This document shows positions 1-6,881 of a stretch of DNA of 12,622 nt, one piece after another. The stretch is taken from contig CAMAVV010000027.1 of assembly GCA_945861815.1 (NCBI GenBank), forward strand, positions 1 through 12,622, written 5' to 3'. This DNA is from Thermoflexus hugenholtzii JAD2. Its GTDB lineage: Bacteria > Chloroflexota > Dehalococcoidia > SHYB01. A program made the translations under genes and the position numbers. Within the stretch, counting starts at the first letter, position 1. Every line of letters begins with the position of its first letter. Under the pieces are notes generated by a model that saw only the letters and a program-made list of their open reading frames with translations, was not told the DNA's origin and did not search any database.

Positions 1-24
1 AAAGACACGCACAGGAGCACAGCA

Positions 25-1335
25 ATGGCTAGGGCGAACGTCAACACAGCAGCACTCGTCAAAGAGAAACTACACCCCGCGATCCTTATCTCTCTGGCGA
101 GTCTCGCCCTTGCCCTCGTCCTGCTCGTCACCTCCTGTGCCAGCACAGCCGATGGCGCAGAGCAAACACCGCAAACCGTGGTCAACATCGGCTACTTCGA
201 AGGTCGAGTCCAGCGCGACCCCCACGACTTCATCGCCTACGCAGCCCTGGGGCGCGAATACGCCCAGCGTGGCCGCGAAACCGGCGATGTGCGCTATTAC
301 GAGCAGTCGCTTCACTCCCTCGAAAAGTCCCTCGCCATCATGCCGAACGAATACACGACTCTGGCGCAGATGGCGAGCATCCTGAACACCCACCATCGCT
401 TTGCCGATGCAAAGCCTCTCGCCGAAAAGTCCATCGCCCTCAAGCCCAACAAAGGCCTAGGCTATGCCGCCCTTGGCGACGCCGAGCTCGAGCTTGGCAA
501 CCCGGAGGCCGCAAAGGCAGCCTACCTGAAGATGGCAGAGCTTGAGCCTGCCCTCGCCTCCTACAGCCGCCTCGCGCGCTTCTATCAGAACAAGGGCGAC
601 TATGCAACGGCGCGTGGCTACTGGCAAAAGGCCCTCGAATCCTCCGATGGCGCGCCTGTCGAGAACATCGCCTGGATTGCTGTCCAACTAGGGCACATGA
701 GTATCGATGAAGGGAACGCCAAGAGTGCAAAGGTGGAATTCGATGCAGCTCTCCGGCGCTTCCCGAACTTTATCCATGCCGTCGCCGGCCTTGGGCGCGC
801 CTACGCCGCAGAGGGCAACCACAAGAAGGCCGTCGCCTACTATCAGAAGGCCCTCACGCAGCGCCAGCTTCCTGAATATGTCATCGCCCTTGGCGATTCA
901 TATCTCGCCATGGGCCGCATGAAAGATGCCCAGAATGCCTATAGCAAAGTCGAATCGCTCTACGCCTTCTATGAAGAGAACGGCATCAATACCGATATCC
1001 AAATGGCCGTCTTCGCCGGGGATCACGGCGACCCTACCGTTGCCGTCGCCCGTGGCCGCGCCGCATGGGCCGCGCGACACGACTTCGCCGCCGCCGACGC
1101 CCTCGCGTGGGCGCTCTACAAGGCAGGCGACTTCACTGAAGCCAAGAAATATGCCGATATCACGCTGAAAGAGGTCGCCAACAATCCTCTCTACCTCTTC
1201 CACGCAGGCATGATCGCCCACCGCCTCGGCGATACGCAGGCTCGCGCCCATCTGGCCGAAGCCCTAAAGCTCAATCCCAACTTCTCGCCGCTCTACGTGA
1301 AGGACGCCAAGGCAACCCTCGCCTCTCTCAAGTAG
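25..1335 (+). CDS. TPR-repeat lipoprotein
   Basis: This 436-residue protein is probably an exported, lipid-anchored scaffold made mostly of tetratricopeptide repeats. The N-terminus has basic residues, then a hydrophobic stretch (about residues 19-36) ending in a lipobox-like V-T-S-C, with Cys38 as the likely lipidated residue. From about residue 55 to the C-terminus, helical pairs with the TPR pattern (alanine/glycine at fixed positions, repeats ending in L-x-P-N) recur roughly 8-10 times, for example around residues 80-110, 112-145 and 250-285. TPRs bind other proteins; the partner cannot be read from the sequence. The start is supported by a CAGGAG ribosome site at 12-17, seven bases before the ATG. 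The gene ends just before a strong hairpin terminator. Upstream context is cut off, so it could be the last gene of an operon. The family call is solid; the specific role is unknown. Confidence 0.9.
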   Translation: MARANVNTAALVKEKLHPAILISLASLALALVLLVTSCASTADGAEQTPQTVVNIGYFEGRVQRDPHDFIAYAALGREYAQRGRETGDVRYYEQSLHSLEKSLAIMPNEYTTLAQMASILNTHHRFADAKPLAEKSIALKPNKGLGYAALGDAELELGNPEAAKAAYLKMAELEPALASYSRLARFYQNKGDYATARGYWQKALESSDGAPVENIAWIAVQLGHMSIDEGNAKSAKVEFDAALRRFPNFIHAVAGLGRAYAAEGNHKKAVAYYQKALTQRQLPEYVIALGDSYLAMGRMKDAQNAYSKVESLYAFYEENGINTDIQMAVFAGDHGDPTVAVARGRAAWAARHDFAAADALAWALYKAGDFTEAKKYADITLKEVANNPLYLFHAGMIAHRLGDTQARAHLAEALKLNPNFSPLYVKDAKATLASLK

Positions 1336-1359
1336 CCTAGGCAACCGCTGTAAAGCAAA

Positions 1360-1397
1360 CGCCCCTCTCTGATTTGAAATCAGAGAGGGGCGTTTTA
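1360..1397. terminator. Bidirectional rho-independent terminator
   Basis: A perfect 14-bp stem pairs 1360-1373 with 1379-1392, with a five-base gap (TTTGA) between the arms. On the + strand it is followed by TTTTATTC, ending the TPR gene. On the - strand it is followed by GTTTGCTTT, so it can also end the tRNA-Lys transcript coming the other way. Confidence 0.88.
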
Positions 1398-1409
1398 TTC
1401 GAGAAGGAG

Positions 1410-1481
1410 TGAGCCCGGCCGGTGTCGAACCGGCGACACCTTGATTAAAAGTCAAGTGCTCTACCGCTGAGCTACGGGCCC
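1410..1481 (-). tRNA. tRNA-Lys (anticodon TTT)
   Basis: The reverse complement folds into a full 72-base cloverleaf. The acceptor stem GGGCCCG/CGGGCTC contains one G-U pair. The D arm is GCTC/GAGC, and the anticodon arm CTTGA/TCAAG carries the loop CTTTTAA, giving anticodon TTT (lysine). The variable loop is five bases, and the T arm GCCGG/CCGGC has loop TTCGACA. The discriminator base is A. The 3' CCA is not encoded, so a CCA-adding enzyme is needed. A sigma-70-like promoter lies just upstream and the gene runs into the shared terminator at 1360-1392. Confidence 0.96.
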
Positions 1482-1498
1482 ACGAACCAGCGCAACTA

Positions 1499-1528
1499 AT
1501 TGTAGCCTGCCGCTCGCTCCATTGTCAC
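1499..1528 (-). promoter_or_regulatory. Promoter of tRNA-Lys
   Basis: On the - strand GTGACA (1528-1523) is separated by 18 bases from TACAAT (1504-1499). These are 5/6 matches to TTGACA and TATAAT. Transcription would begin about ten bases before the mature tRNA 5' end. The -35 box lies inside a dispersed-repeat motif (see 1522-1540). Confidence 0.65.
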
Positions 1529-1540
1529 CCTGAGGAATCT
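1522..1540 (+). repeat. Dispersed repeat motif TTGTCAYCCTGAGGA
   Basis: TTGTCACCCTGAGGAATCT here matches, with two differences, a motif on the - strand at about 7146-7128. A looser copy begins at 7039. This suggests a short dispersed repeat family in the genome. It overlaps the -35 box of the tRNA promoter. Confidence 0.5.
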
Positions 1541-1600
1541 CAAGTGAGAAGTAGGTCGCAATGCGCCCAATCCAACTGCCTAGCAGGAAAGTGGCGCATA

Positions 1601-1667
1601 CCCCTCCCCTTTCAAATGTCTTCATCCCGATCTACATCGGGAGGAGGGACAAAGGGAGAGGTCAAAT
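1601..1667 (+). repeat. REP-like palindromic repeat, copy A
   Basis: The core contains the palindrome CCCGAT-CTAC-ATCGGG (1627-1642). Pyrimidine-rich sequence flanks it on the left and purine-rich sequence on the right, so an outer stem can also form. A second copy lies at 4941-5010; the 32-base cores (1618-1649 and 4958-4989) differ at four positions. The remaining gap between the tRNA and lepB (1541-1600 and 1668-1703) shows nothing recognisable. Confidence 0.7.
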
Positions 1668-1703
1668 GGGTCTACAAGTTTCGCACCTTCGCGCCGCGGC
1701 AGT

Positions 1704-2438
1704 CTAATTCTCCAGCGGCTCCGCCCGGTACTGAGGAACGCGCCCAAACTGCTCCGAGGGCCAGTAGGAGAACCACGCCTTGCCGATGATGTACTTCCTC
1801 GGCAGGGTGCCCCAGTCCCGGGAATCGAAGCTGCGGGAGCGCTCGTCGCCCATCACAAAGAACTCGTTCTCCGGCACAGTCAAGAGGTTCAGCGAGCGCT
1901 CGCCCACCAGGGCTGGGTCCAAGTAATCTTCATTGAGTCGCTCGCCATTGCGAAAGACGATTCCCCGGCGTATCTCGATCGAGTCGCCAGGCAAGCCGAC
2001 GACACGCTTGATAAGGTTCCGCTCCGACTGGGAAGGCAGGTGAAAGACGATGACGTCGCCCCGCTTCGGCTCGCCGAAAGGCGTGAAGTAGCCGTCGCCG
2101 TCCCTGTCGATGAATGGGAGATGCGTCGCCCACCCCGGGAGATGCACACTGCGGAATGCCGCCTTGCTTACGATGATCATGTCGCCATTCTGGACGTTTG
2201 GGGTCATGCTGGTGCCCTCCACCTCGAAGTTCTGGAAGGAGGTGCTCACCAGGAGAAAGACAAGCGCGGCCAGCACGAGTGTCTGCAAAAGGTCGATGAT
2301 GGACTTGGCAGCCCCGCGCGCCTTTGGGGCAAGAACGCCCTCAGGCGATGATGAGGCTGTCGTTTCCGGAGCAAGCCCAGCGCCTTCGTTGGAAAGGGCT
2401 GGGGGCGGCGCCGATGGCTGTTGGGAAGATTCTTGCAT
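1704..2438 (-). CDS. lepB: Signal peptidase I
   Basis: Membrane-bound serine protease that removes signal peptides from exported proteins on the outer face of the cytoplasmic membrane. With the start at 2438 it has 244 residues. One membrane segment (about 47-66) precedes G-T-S-M-T-P with the nucleophile Ser77. The general base is Lys144 in L-I-K-R-V-V-G-L-P-G-D. The C-terminal box G-D-E-R-S-R-S-F-D-S-R-D-W-G starts at residue 198. The first ~45 residues are Pro/Ser/Ala-rich and probably cytoplasmic. An in-frame ATG at 2558 would add 40 residues, but these look non-coding and overlap the divergent sigma-factor start; a TATAAT box immediately upstream favours 2438. No Shine-Dalgarno sequence is visible. 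It is a single enzyme with no operon partner in view. A REP-like repeat lies downstream. Confidence 0.93.
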   Translation of the reverse strand: MQESSQQPSAPPPALSNEGAGLAPETTASSSPEGVLAPKARGAAKSIIDLLQTLVLAALVFLLVSTSFQNFEVEGTSMTPNVQNGDMIIVSKAAFRSVHLPGWATHLPFIDRDGDGYFTPFGEPKRGDVIVFHLPSQSERNLIKRVVGLPGDSIEIRRGIVFRNGERLNEDYLDPALVGERSLNLLTVPENEFFVMGDERSRSFDSRDWGTLPRKYIIGKAWFSYWPSEQFGRVPQYRAEPLEN

Positions 2439-2448
2439 GGGCCTATCA

Positions 2449-2454
2449 ATTATA
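2449..2454 (-). promoter_or_regulatory. -10 box of lepB, near-leaderless start
   Basis: A perfect TATAAT on the - strand ends ten bases before the chosen lepB ATG. Initiation about seven bases downstream would leave only a few leader bases. No good -35 box is seen at 16-18 bases, and there is no Shine-Dalgarno sequence. Confidence 0.5.
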
Positions 2455-2512
2455 GGGGAGAGCCTAGATATTTTCTTGCCAGGTTTGGCCTCCAAGCGCC
2501 ACAGGAGAGCCG

Positions 2513-2521
2513 TGCTAGAAT
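2513..2521 (+). promoter_or_regulatory. Extended -10 promoter of the sigma operon
   Basis: TGCTAGAAT fits the extended -10 pattern TG-N-TATAAT with one mismatch. It lies 36 bases before the sigma-factor ATG in the 119-base divergent gap with lepB. No typical ECF-type (AAC/CGT) promoter is apparent, so autoregulation is not shown by the sequence. Confidence 0.42.
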
Positions 2522-2557
2522 GTGACCTGAACGACTTCCCACCTCTCTCCTTCACCA

Positions 2558-3142
2558 ATGGACGAACAGCAGCTTATCGAACGCAGCCGCAACGGCGACT
2601 TGGACGCGTTCAACCGCCTTGTGGAGACCTACCAAACCCAGGTCTACAACCTCGCCTATCGCATGCTTGGCTCCCAAGCCTCCGCCGAGGATGCCTCCCA
2701 GGAGTGCTTCATCTCCGCCTATAAGAACATACGCGCCTATCGCGGCGGCAGCTTCAAAGGCTGGCTCTTTCGCATCGCCACTAACGCCTGCTACGACCAG
2801 CTGCGCTCCAAGAAGCGCCACGCCGAAACCTCCTTGGAAGACCGGCTGGAGGCCGACCCGGGCTGGCAGCCTGCCTCTGTCGGAGAGACACCTGAAGAGG
2901 CGGCAATAACCGGCGAGCTTTCCAGGGAGATAGCCAAGGCAGTCACGACTCTTCCAGAAGACCAGCGCCTTGTCCTTATCATGGCCGATGTCCAGGGCTT
3001 CTCCTACGAAGAGGTGGCCGAAGCGACCTCCTCCTCTTTAGGCACCGTCAAATCGAGACTGAGCCGCGCCCGCGCCAAGGTTCGCGACTACTTTGCAACG
3101 CGCCCGGAACTTTTACCCGCCAAGTTCCGTCTTGAAGTGTAG
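2558..3142 (+). CDS. ECF-family RNA polymerase sigma factor
   Basis: Extracytoplasmic-function sigma factor of 194 residues that directs RNA polymerase to a stress or envelope regulon. Region 2 (about 15-90) carries the typical D-A-S-Q-E-C-F core and the F-K-G-W-L-F-R-I-A-T-N segment. Region 4 (about 125-178) carries L-P-E-D-Q-R-L-V-L and the helix-turn-helix G-F-S-Y-E-E-V-A-E-A ... G-T-V-K-S-R-L-S-R-A-R. An acidic linker joins them. The short tail ending L-L-P-A-K-F-R-L-E-V extends slightly beyond region 4. The anti-sigma gene starts ten bases after its stop codon, so the pair is almost certainly co-transcribed and the sigma is probably held at the membrane. The start lacks a clear Shine-Dalgarno sequence. 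The family is certain; subgroup and regulon are not determined. Confidence 0.95.
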   Translation: MDEQQLIERSRNGDLDAFNRLVETYQTQVYNLAYRMLGSQASAEDASQECFISAYKNIRAYRGGSFKGWLFRIATNACYDQLRSKKRHAETSLEDRLEADPGWQPASVGETPEEAAITGELSREIAKAVTTLPEDQRLVLIMADVQGFSYEEVAEATSSSLGTVKSRLSRARAKVRDYFATRPELLPAKFRLEV

Positions 3143-3151
3143 AAGGATGCA

Positions 3152-3949
3152 ATGATGCGCCTGTTCCGAAAAAGTGCATATGAGCGCCGCCAGGAGCTTC
3201 TCTCGGCCTATATCGACGGCCGATTGAGCGAGGGCGAGCGGGCTGAAGCCGAGCGCCTTCTCGAAAGGTCGCCAGAGGCGCGCAAAGAACTGCAGGCTTT
3301 GCGCAACACTGTCGCGATGCTGAAAGAGACGCCCGTCATCAAGCCTCGCCGCTCCTTCGCCCTCCAGCCATCGATGGTCCAAGAGAAGCCCCGCGCCTCG
3401 TCGATGGGCACTCTCCGCTGGGCGATGCCTGTGGCCGCCAGCGCAGCCGTCCTCTTCCTCACCTTCTCCCTCGTTGGAGGCTCCATCGGCCTCTTCGAAG
3501 GCGGCGGTGGCAGCGCGCCAACGTCGGAAGACAGCGAGCAGTTCGCCTTTGGCACGCAAGCAACGCCAGCGCAGTCGGAGGCCGCCAGGCCCCCCGCAGC
3601 CACCGCCGCGCCCAGGATCGCCTTTGCGCCGACCGCGACGGCTCCCGCACCGGCAGCCACCTTCGCCCCCACACGGACGCCAAGCGGCCCAGCAGGTCCC
3701 GCTGGCCCGGCTGGCGCCGCTGGCGCAGCGACCCTTGGCTCAGCAGCGCCAACGGCAACGCCTGCGCCCACAGCCACGGCTCCCGTTGCGCCAAAAACCG
3801 CACAGGAGGATGCCCCCGCCGTCGTCACCACTGCCTATGGAGACGGCTCTGACGACTTCCCATGGCTGGCGCTCCAAATCAGCGCAGGACTCCTCACCGC
3901 TCTTGGCCTTGGCGCGCTCCTTATCCTGCGGCGCAGGAAGGCACTCTAG
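3152..3949 (+). CDS. Membrane anti-sigma factor, zinc ligands absent
   Basis: Probable anti-sigma factor for the preceding ECF sigma. Residues 10-58 have the anti-sigma helical pattern (L-S-A-Y-I-D-G-R-L-S near 17, then E-R-A-E-A-E-R-L-L), but the family's H-x3-C-x2-C zinc ligands are missing: the expected Cys pair is replaced around S-P-E-A-R-K, and no cysteine is present. A first membrane segment spans about 90-112. About 124 residues of Ala/Pro/Thr-rich low complexity follow, including a collagen-like G-P-A-G-P-A-G-P-A-G run (179-192). A second membrane segment (237-259) ends in R-R-R-K. Predicted topology: both ends inside, loop outside. The ribosome site AAGGA (3143-3147) is four bases from the ATG at 3152 and seven from the ATG at 3155, so the second ATG may be the true start. 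Assignment rests on position plus the N-terminal pattern. Confidence 0.8.
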   Translation: MMRLFRKSAYERRQELLSAYIDGRLSEGERAEAERLLERSPEARKELQALRNTVAMLKETPVIKPRRSFALQPSMVQEKPRASSMGTLRWAMPVAASAAVLFLTFSLVGGSIGLFEGGGGSAPTSEDSEQFAFGTQATPAQSEAARPPAATAAPRIAFAPTATAPAPAATFAPTRTPSGPAGPAGPAGAAGAATLGSAAPTATPAPTATAPVAPKTAQEDAPAVVTTAYGDGSDDFPWLALQISAGLLTALGLGALLILRRRKAL

Positions 3950-4014
3950 GAACAGCTCGCATCACATCGCACCCCGAAAAAGTCTACAAAACGGAATCAT
4001 CATTGGAGGTCATC

Positions 4015-4857
4015 ATGAACACACAGATAGTCAAAAGATGGATGCCGGTGGCAGCAGTGGCCCTGGTCACAGCCTTCGTCATCACCGCCTGCTCGAACGG
4101 AGACTCGGACACACCCCAGGTCAACAACGGCAACAACACCATCACCGAACTGGCAAAGGCTGGAAGCATCAGCATCCAGTCGCAGCAGCAAACAGGCATC
4201 TGGGTCGATGGCTCCGGCGTCGTCAGGGTCACACCCGATGTCGCCACCCTCAACCTTGGCGTTGAGGCTCGCGCTGTGGCCGTCGCCGACGCCCGCGACC
4301 AGGCGGCAAGGGCGATGGACGGCGTAATGAAGACACTGAAAGACAATGGAGTCGCCGACAAGGATATCCAGACGCGCGGCTTCAACATCCAGCCCATCAT
4401 CGTCTACGTGCCGGTGCCTACCCTCCCAGGTGACACCACAAGGCCCACCGAGCCGCGCATCACCGGCTACATCGTCACCAACTCCGTCACCGCCAAGGTT
4501 CGCAAGCTCGACTCCGCCGGAAAGGTCATCGACGACGCGGTGAAGGCCGGCGGCAACAATATCCGCTTCAACGGCATCAGCTTCTCTCTCGATAACCCCA
4601 AGCCCCAGGAGACCGAAGCCCGCAAACTAGCCCTGGAAGATGCCAAGGCCAAGGCACAGCAGGCCGCACAGGTCATGGGCGTGAAGCTCGGCGAGCCATC
4701 CTTCATCCAGTTGACTGGCGGCAGCCCTATCGTGCAAGAGAAGTTCCTCGCCGCGCCCGCCCGCGCATTTGGCGCAGACTCCGCTCCGGCGACACCCATC
4801 AGCGGCGGCGAGCTCGACGTCATCGTCCACGTCCAGGTCACCTTCACCATCAGCTAA
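4015..4857 (+). CDS. SIMPL/DUF541-domain lipoprotein
   Basis: A 280-residue exported lipoprotein. After a basic N-terminus and hydrophobic stretch (11-24) comes the lipobox I-T-A-C with Cys26 as likely lipidation site. From about residue 63 (W-V-D-G-S-G-V-V-R-V-T-P-D-V-A) to the end it matches the SIMPL/DUF541 pattern, including D-I-Q-T-R-G-F-N-I-Q-P, I-T-G-Y-I-V-T-N and the A-x-x-A-x-x-K-A-Q-Q-A-A helix. This family includes BP26/OMP28 and YggE and is linked to envelope and oxidative stress, without a known enzymatic reaction. Start: GGAGGT (4005-4010) lies four bases before this ATG; the frame stays open upstream but overlaps the anti-sigma gene out of frame. It follows the anti-sigma stop by 65 bases and precedes a terminator, so it is probably the last gene of the sigma operon. 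Confidence 0.9.
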   Translation: MNTQIVKRWMPVAAVALVTAFVITACSNGDSDTPQVNNGNNTITELAKAGSISIQSQQQTGIWVDGSGVVRVTPDVATLNLGVEARAVAVADARDQAARAMDGVMKTLKDNGVADKDIQTRGFNIQPIIVYVPVPTLPGDTTRPTEPRITGYIVTNSVTAKVRKLDSAGKVIDDAVKAGGNNIRFNGISFSLDNPKPQETEARKLALEDAKAKAQQAAQVMGVKLGEPSFIQLTGGSPIVQEKFLAAPARAFGADSAPATPISGGELDVIVHVQVTFTIS

Positions 4858-4884
4858 CGCAACAACGCGCAGGGAACAAACAGC

Positions 4885-4925
4885 AAGGCCGCTCTGGTGC
4901 AACACCGGAGCGGCCTTCTTCATTT
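4885..4925 (+). terminator. Terminator of the sigma/anti-sigma/SIMPL operon
   Basis: A 15-bp stem (4885-4899 with 4903-4917, one G-T pair, loop CAA) is followed by CTTCATTTC and, further on, a longer T-run at 4935-4941. It sits 27 bases past the stop codon. Confidence 0.78.
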
Positions 4926-4940
4926 CAGACCTCTTATTTT

Positions 4941-5010
4941 TCCCCTTCCTTCTCAGGTGTCTTCATCCCGGTCCGCATCGGGAGAAGGGGGTAGGGGGTT
5001 AGGTCAAAAT
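4941..5010 (+). repeat. REP-like palindromic repeat, copy B
   Basis: Second copy of the element at 1601-1667. The core palindrome is CCCGGT-CCGC-ATCGGG; an A-to-G change gives a G-T pair in the stem, so the hairpin is kept. Outer TTCTC/GAGAA arms extend the structure. It lies in the convergent gap between the SIMPL gene and ychF, ending four bases from the ychF stop codon. Confidence 0.72.
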
Positions 5011-5013
5011 AAA

Positions 5014-6111
5014 TCACACACTGAACAAATAGTTCGTGATATCCCCGTCCTTCACCTCGTATGTCTTCCCCTCTAGGCGAAAGACGCCCCGCTTCTTCGT
5101 CTCCGCCATACTGCCAGCCTTGATGAAATCATCGTAGGCGACCACTTCCGCCCGGATGAAACCCCGCTCGATGTCTGTGTGGATCTTCCCAGCCGCCTTC
5201 TGCGCAATCGTTCCTCGCTGTATCGTCCACGCGCGGCACTCATCATCGCCGACGGTGAAGAACGCGATGAGGCCAAGGACTTCATAGGAGAGTCGAATCA
5301 TTCGCACAAGGCCCGATTCGCCAGCGCCCATCGACTCGCGAAAGGTCTTCTCTTCCTCAGGTGCCATCTGCCCCAACTCGGACTCGAGCTTCCCGCAGAT
5401 CACCACGCCCTTCGTCTTTGGTAATGTCAGCTTTGCCGCAAGCTCCTGTTCCAGCTTCCCCGAGTCGCCAAGCTTCCCCTCGTCGATGTTCAGCGCGACG
5501 AGCAGTGGCTTCGCCGTTAGGAACTGATAGTTCTCCATCACACGTGCCTCGTCGGCGGTGAGCGTTTGCGCGCGGACAGGCGTGCCCTTCTCAAGCTCCG
5601 CCTTCACGCGCTCGATGACAACCTTCTCCTTCGCCGCCGCCTCCCGCTCCTGGGGCTTGTTGCTCTTCGATTGTTCGTTGAGCCGCTTCATGCGCTTCTC
5701 GAGGATGGCGAGGTCGGAGAAGGCAAGCTCCATATCGAGGGTGCCGATGTCCCGGTAGGGATCGACGGTCACCTGGACGTGGGGCACCGCCGGGTCGTCG
5801 AAAGCCCGCACGACGTGCAGAAGGGCATCGACGCGCTGGAGGCGGTTGAGAAACTCCCCGCCGATCCCGGCCTCCTTACCAAGGCCTTCCGGCGCGCCGG
5901 GAATATCGACGTATGTCACCTCAGCAGGCGTCTTCTTCTTGGGCTTGTATATCTCCGCCAGCCGCTCCAGCCGCGCATCCGGCACCTTTGACACACCGAT
6001 GTTCGCCTTATTGCCTTGCGCCGCCGCCGAGACCTGGGCGCTGCCGCGAGTCAGGGCGTTGAAGACGGTCGTCTTGCCGCTCTTCGCCAGCCCGATAATG
6101 CCGATTTCCAT
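5014..6111 (-). CDS. ychF: YchF/OLA1-family P-loop ATPase
   Basis: A 365-residue member of the Obg-related YchF family, ribosome-associated nucleotide hydrolases tied to translation and oxidative-stress response. Visible order: P-loop G-L-A-K-S-G-K-T (7-14); switch-II D-I-P-G (69-72), followed by a short G-rich loop and G-G-E-F-L; an alpha-helical hairpin (about 130-195); N-I-D-E (208-211) at the place of the family's N-x-x-E nucleotide-selectivity motif, which favours ATP over GTP; and a C-terminal TGS domain (about 280-365) ending G-D-I-T-N-Y-L-F-S-V. The P-loop and switch II differ from the classical G-L-P-N-V-G-K-S and D-I-A-G, so it belongs to a divergent branch. The start has AAAGGT nine bases upstream. 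A 5-bp inverted repeat (CCTGT/ACAGG, 6146-6163) lies in its short upstream gap and overlaps -10-like sequences. Confidence 0.9.
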   Translation of the reverse strand: MEIGIIGLAKSGKTTVFNALTRGSAQVSAAAQGNKANIGVSKVPDARLERLAEIYKPKKKTPAEVTYVDIPGAPEGLGKEAGIGGEFLNRLQRVDALLHVVRAFDDPAVPHVQVTVDPYRDIGTLDMELAFSDLAILEKRMKRLNEQSKSNKPQEREAAAKEKVVIERVKAELEKGTPVRAQTLTADEARVMENYQFLTAKPLLVALNIDEGKLGDSGKLEQELAAKLTLPKTKGVVICGKLESELGQMAPEEEKTFRESMGAGESGLVRMIRLSYEVLGLIAFFTVGDDECRAWTIQRGTIAQKAAGKIHTDIERGFIRAEVVAYDDFIKAGSMAETKKRGVFRLEGKTYEVKDGDITNYLFSV

Positions 6112-6175
6112 GTGTAGATAACCTTTTATGAGGGAATGAAAGACACCTGTATAGGATAACAGGAAGGCTCATCGC

Positions 6176-6209
6176 GAAAAAGAAACGGCCCGCCAATGGC
6201 GGGCCGTTT
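6176..6209 (-). terminator. Terminator of the peroxiredoxin gene
   Basis: A perfect 12-bp stem (6183-6194 with 6198-6209, loop of three) is followed on the - strand by CTTTTT. It lies 21 bases after the peroxiredoxin stop codon and separates that gene from ychF, so ychF needs its own promoter between about 6175 and 6112. Confidence 0.88.
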
Positions 6210-6230
6210 ACGGCTCTATGCGAAGTGCGC

Positions 6231-6881
6231 CTAGATCTGCTTCTTGGACAGATACCAGTCGATGACTTCGAGGGTCTTGTCCTTCACACGCTCGTCGGCA
6301 AGGGCATCCGTGGCAGGGGCCGGGATGATGACCTTGTCGCCGGGCTTCCAGTTGGCGGGTGTGGCAATCGAATGCTTGTCCGCCGTCTGCAGCGCATCAA
6401 TCACCCGCAGGATCTCCTGCATGTTGCGGCCAAGGCTCAGCGGGTAGTAGATGAGGGCGCGGATCGTCATCTTGGGGTCGATGACAAAAACGGCGCGCAC
6501 CGTGACCGTCGAGCTCTGGTTCTGGTGCACCATGCCATACTTGGAAGCGACGTCCTTATTGAGGTCGGCGATGACCGGGAATGGGACCTTCTTGCCCTGC
6601 TTCTCGGCGATATTGCGTGTCCAAGCGATGTGCGACTGGATGCCGTCAACGCTCAGGCCGATGAGCTTCACGCCGCGCTTCTGGAACTCGGGCCAGAGGT
6701 CGCTGAAGGACATGAACTCGGTGGTGCAGACGGGTGTGAAGTCAGCGGGGTGGGAGAAGAAGACGACCCAACTGTCCTTGGCCCATTCGCTGAGCTTGAT
6801 GGGGCCGTGGGTTGTGACGGCCTCAAAGTCAGGGGCCTTATCCATGATGCGAGGCAGACTCGGTGTCGGTGACATGACCAT
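6231..6881 (-). CDS. 1-Cys peroxiredoxin, Prx6 type
   Basis: Thiol peroxidase of 216 residues that reduces hydrogen peroxide and organic hydroperoxides. The active-site motif P-A-D-F-T-P-V-C (45-52) gives the peroxidatic Cys52, with Thr49 and the conserved Arg129. The Y-Y-P-L-S-L-G-R-N-M-Q-E-I-L-R segment (about 145-159) and the long C-terminal dimerisation extension are typical of the Prx6 subfamily. No second cysteine exists, so there is no internal resolving cysteine; an external thiol must recycle it. The annotated start is supported by GGAGGT at 6889-6894, seven bases upstream; the Met at codon 3 is too far from it. The leader is about 115 bases if the promoter proposed at 7003-7031 is used. 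The gene is monocistronic, closed by its own terminator. Confidence 0.93.
   Translation of the reverse strand: MVMSPTPSLPRIMDKAPDFEAVTTHGPIKLSEWAKDSWVVFFSHPADFTPVCTTEFMSFSDLWPEFQKRGVKLIGLSVDGIQSHIAWTRNIAEKQGKKVPFPVIADLNKDVASKYGMVHQNQSSTVTVRAVFVIDPKMTIRALIYYPLSLGRNMQEILRVIDALQTADKHSIATPANWKPGDKVIIPAPATDALADERVKDKTLEVIDWYLSKKQI

Noticed and set aside
2439..2558. 40-residue N-terminal extension of LepB
   Set aside because: It lacks a ribosome site, covers the promoter region of both divergent genes and bypasses a perfect -10 box next to the internal ATG.
3702..3745. Tandem repeat or phase-variable tract in the G-P-A run
   Set aside because: The DNA units differ at several positions, so slippage is not favoured; it is an amino-acid repeat rather than a DNA repeat.
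3208..3831. 207-codon open frame opposite the anti-sigma gene
   Set aside because: A long antisense frame is expected opposite Ala/Pro-rich GC-rich coding sequence; no ribosome site or domain pattern.
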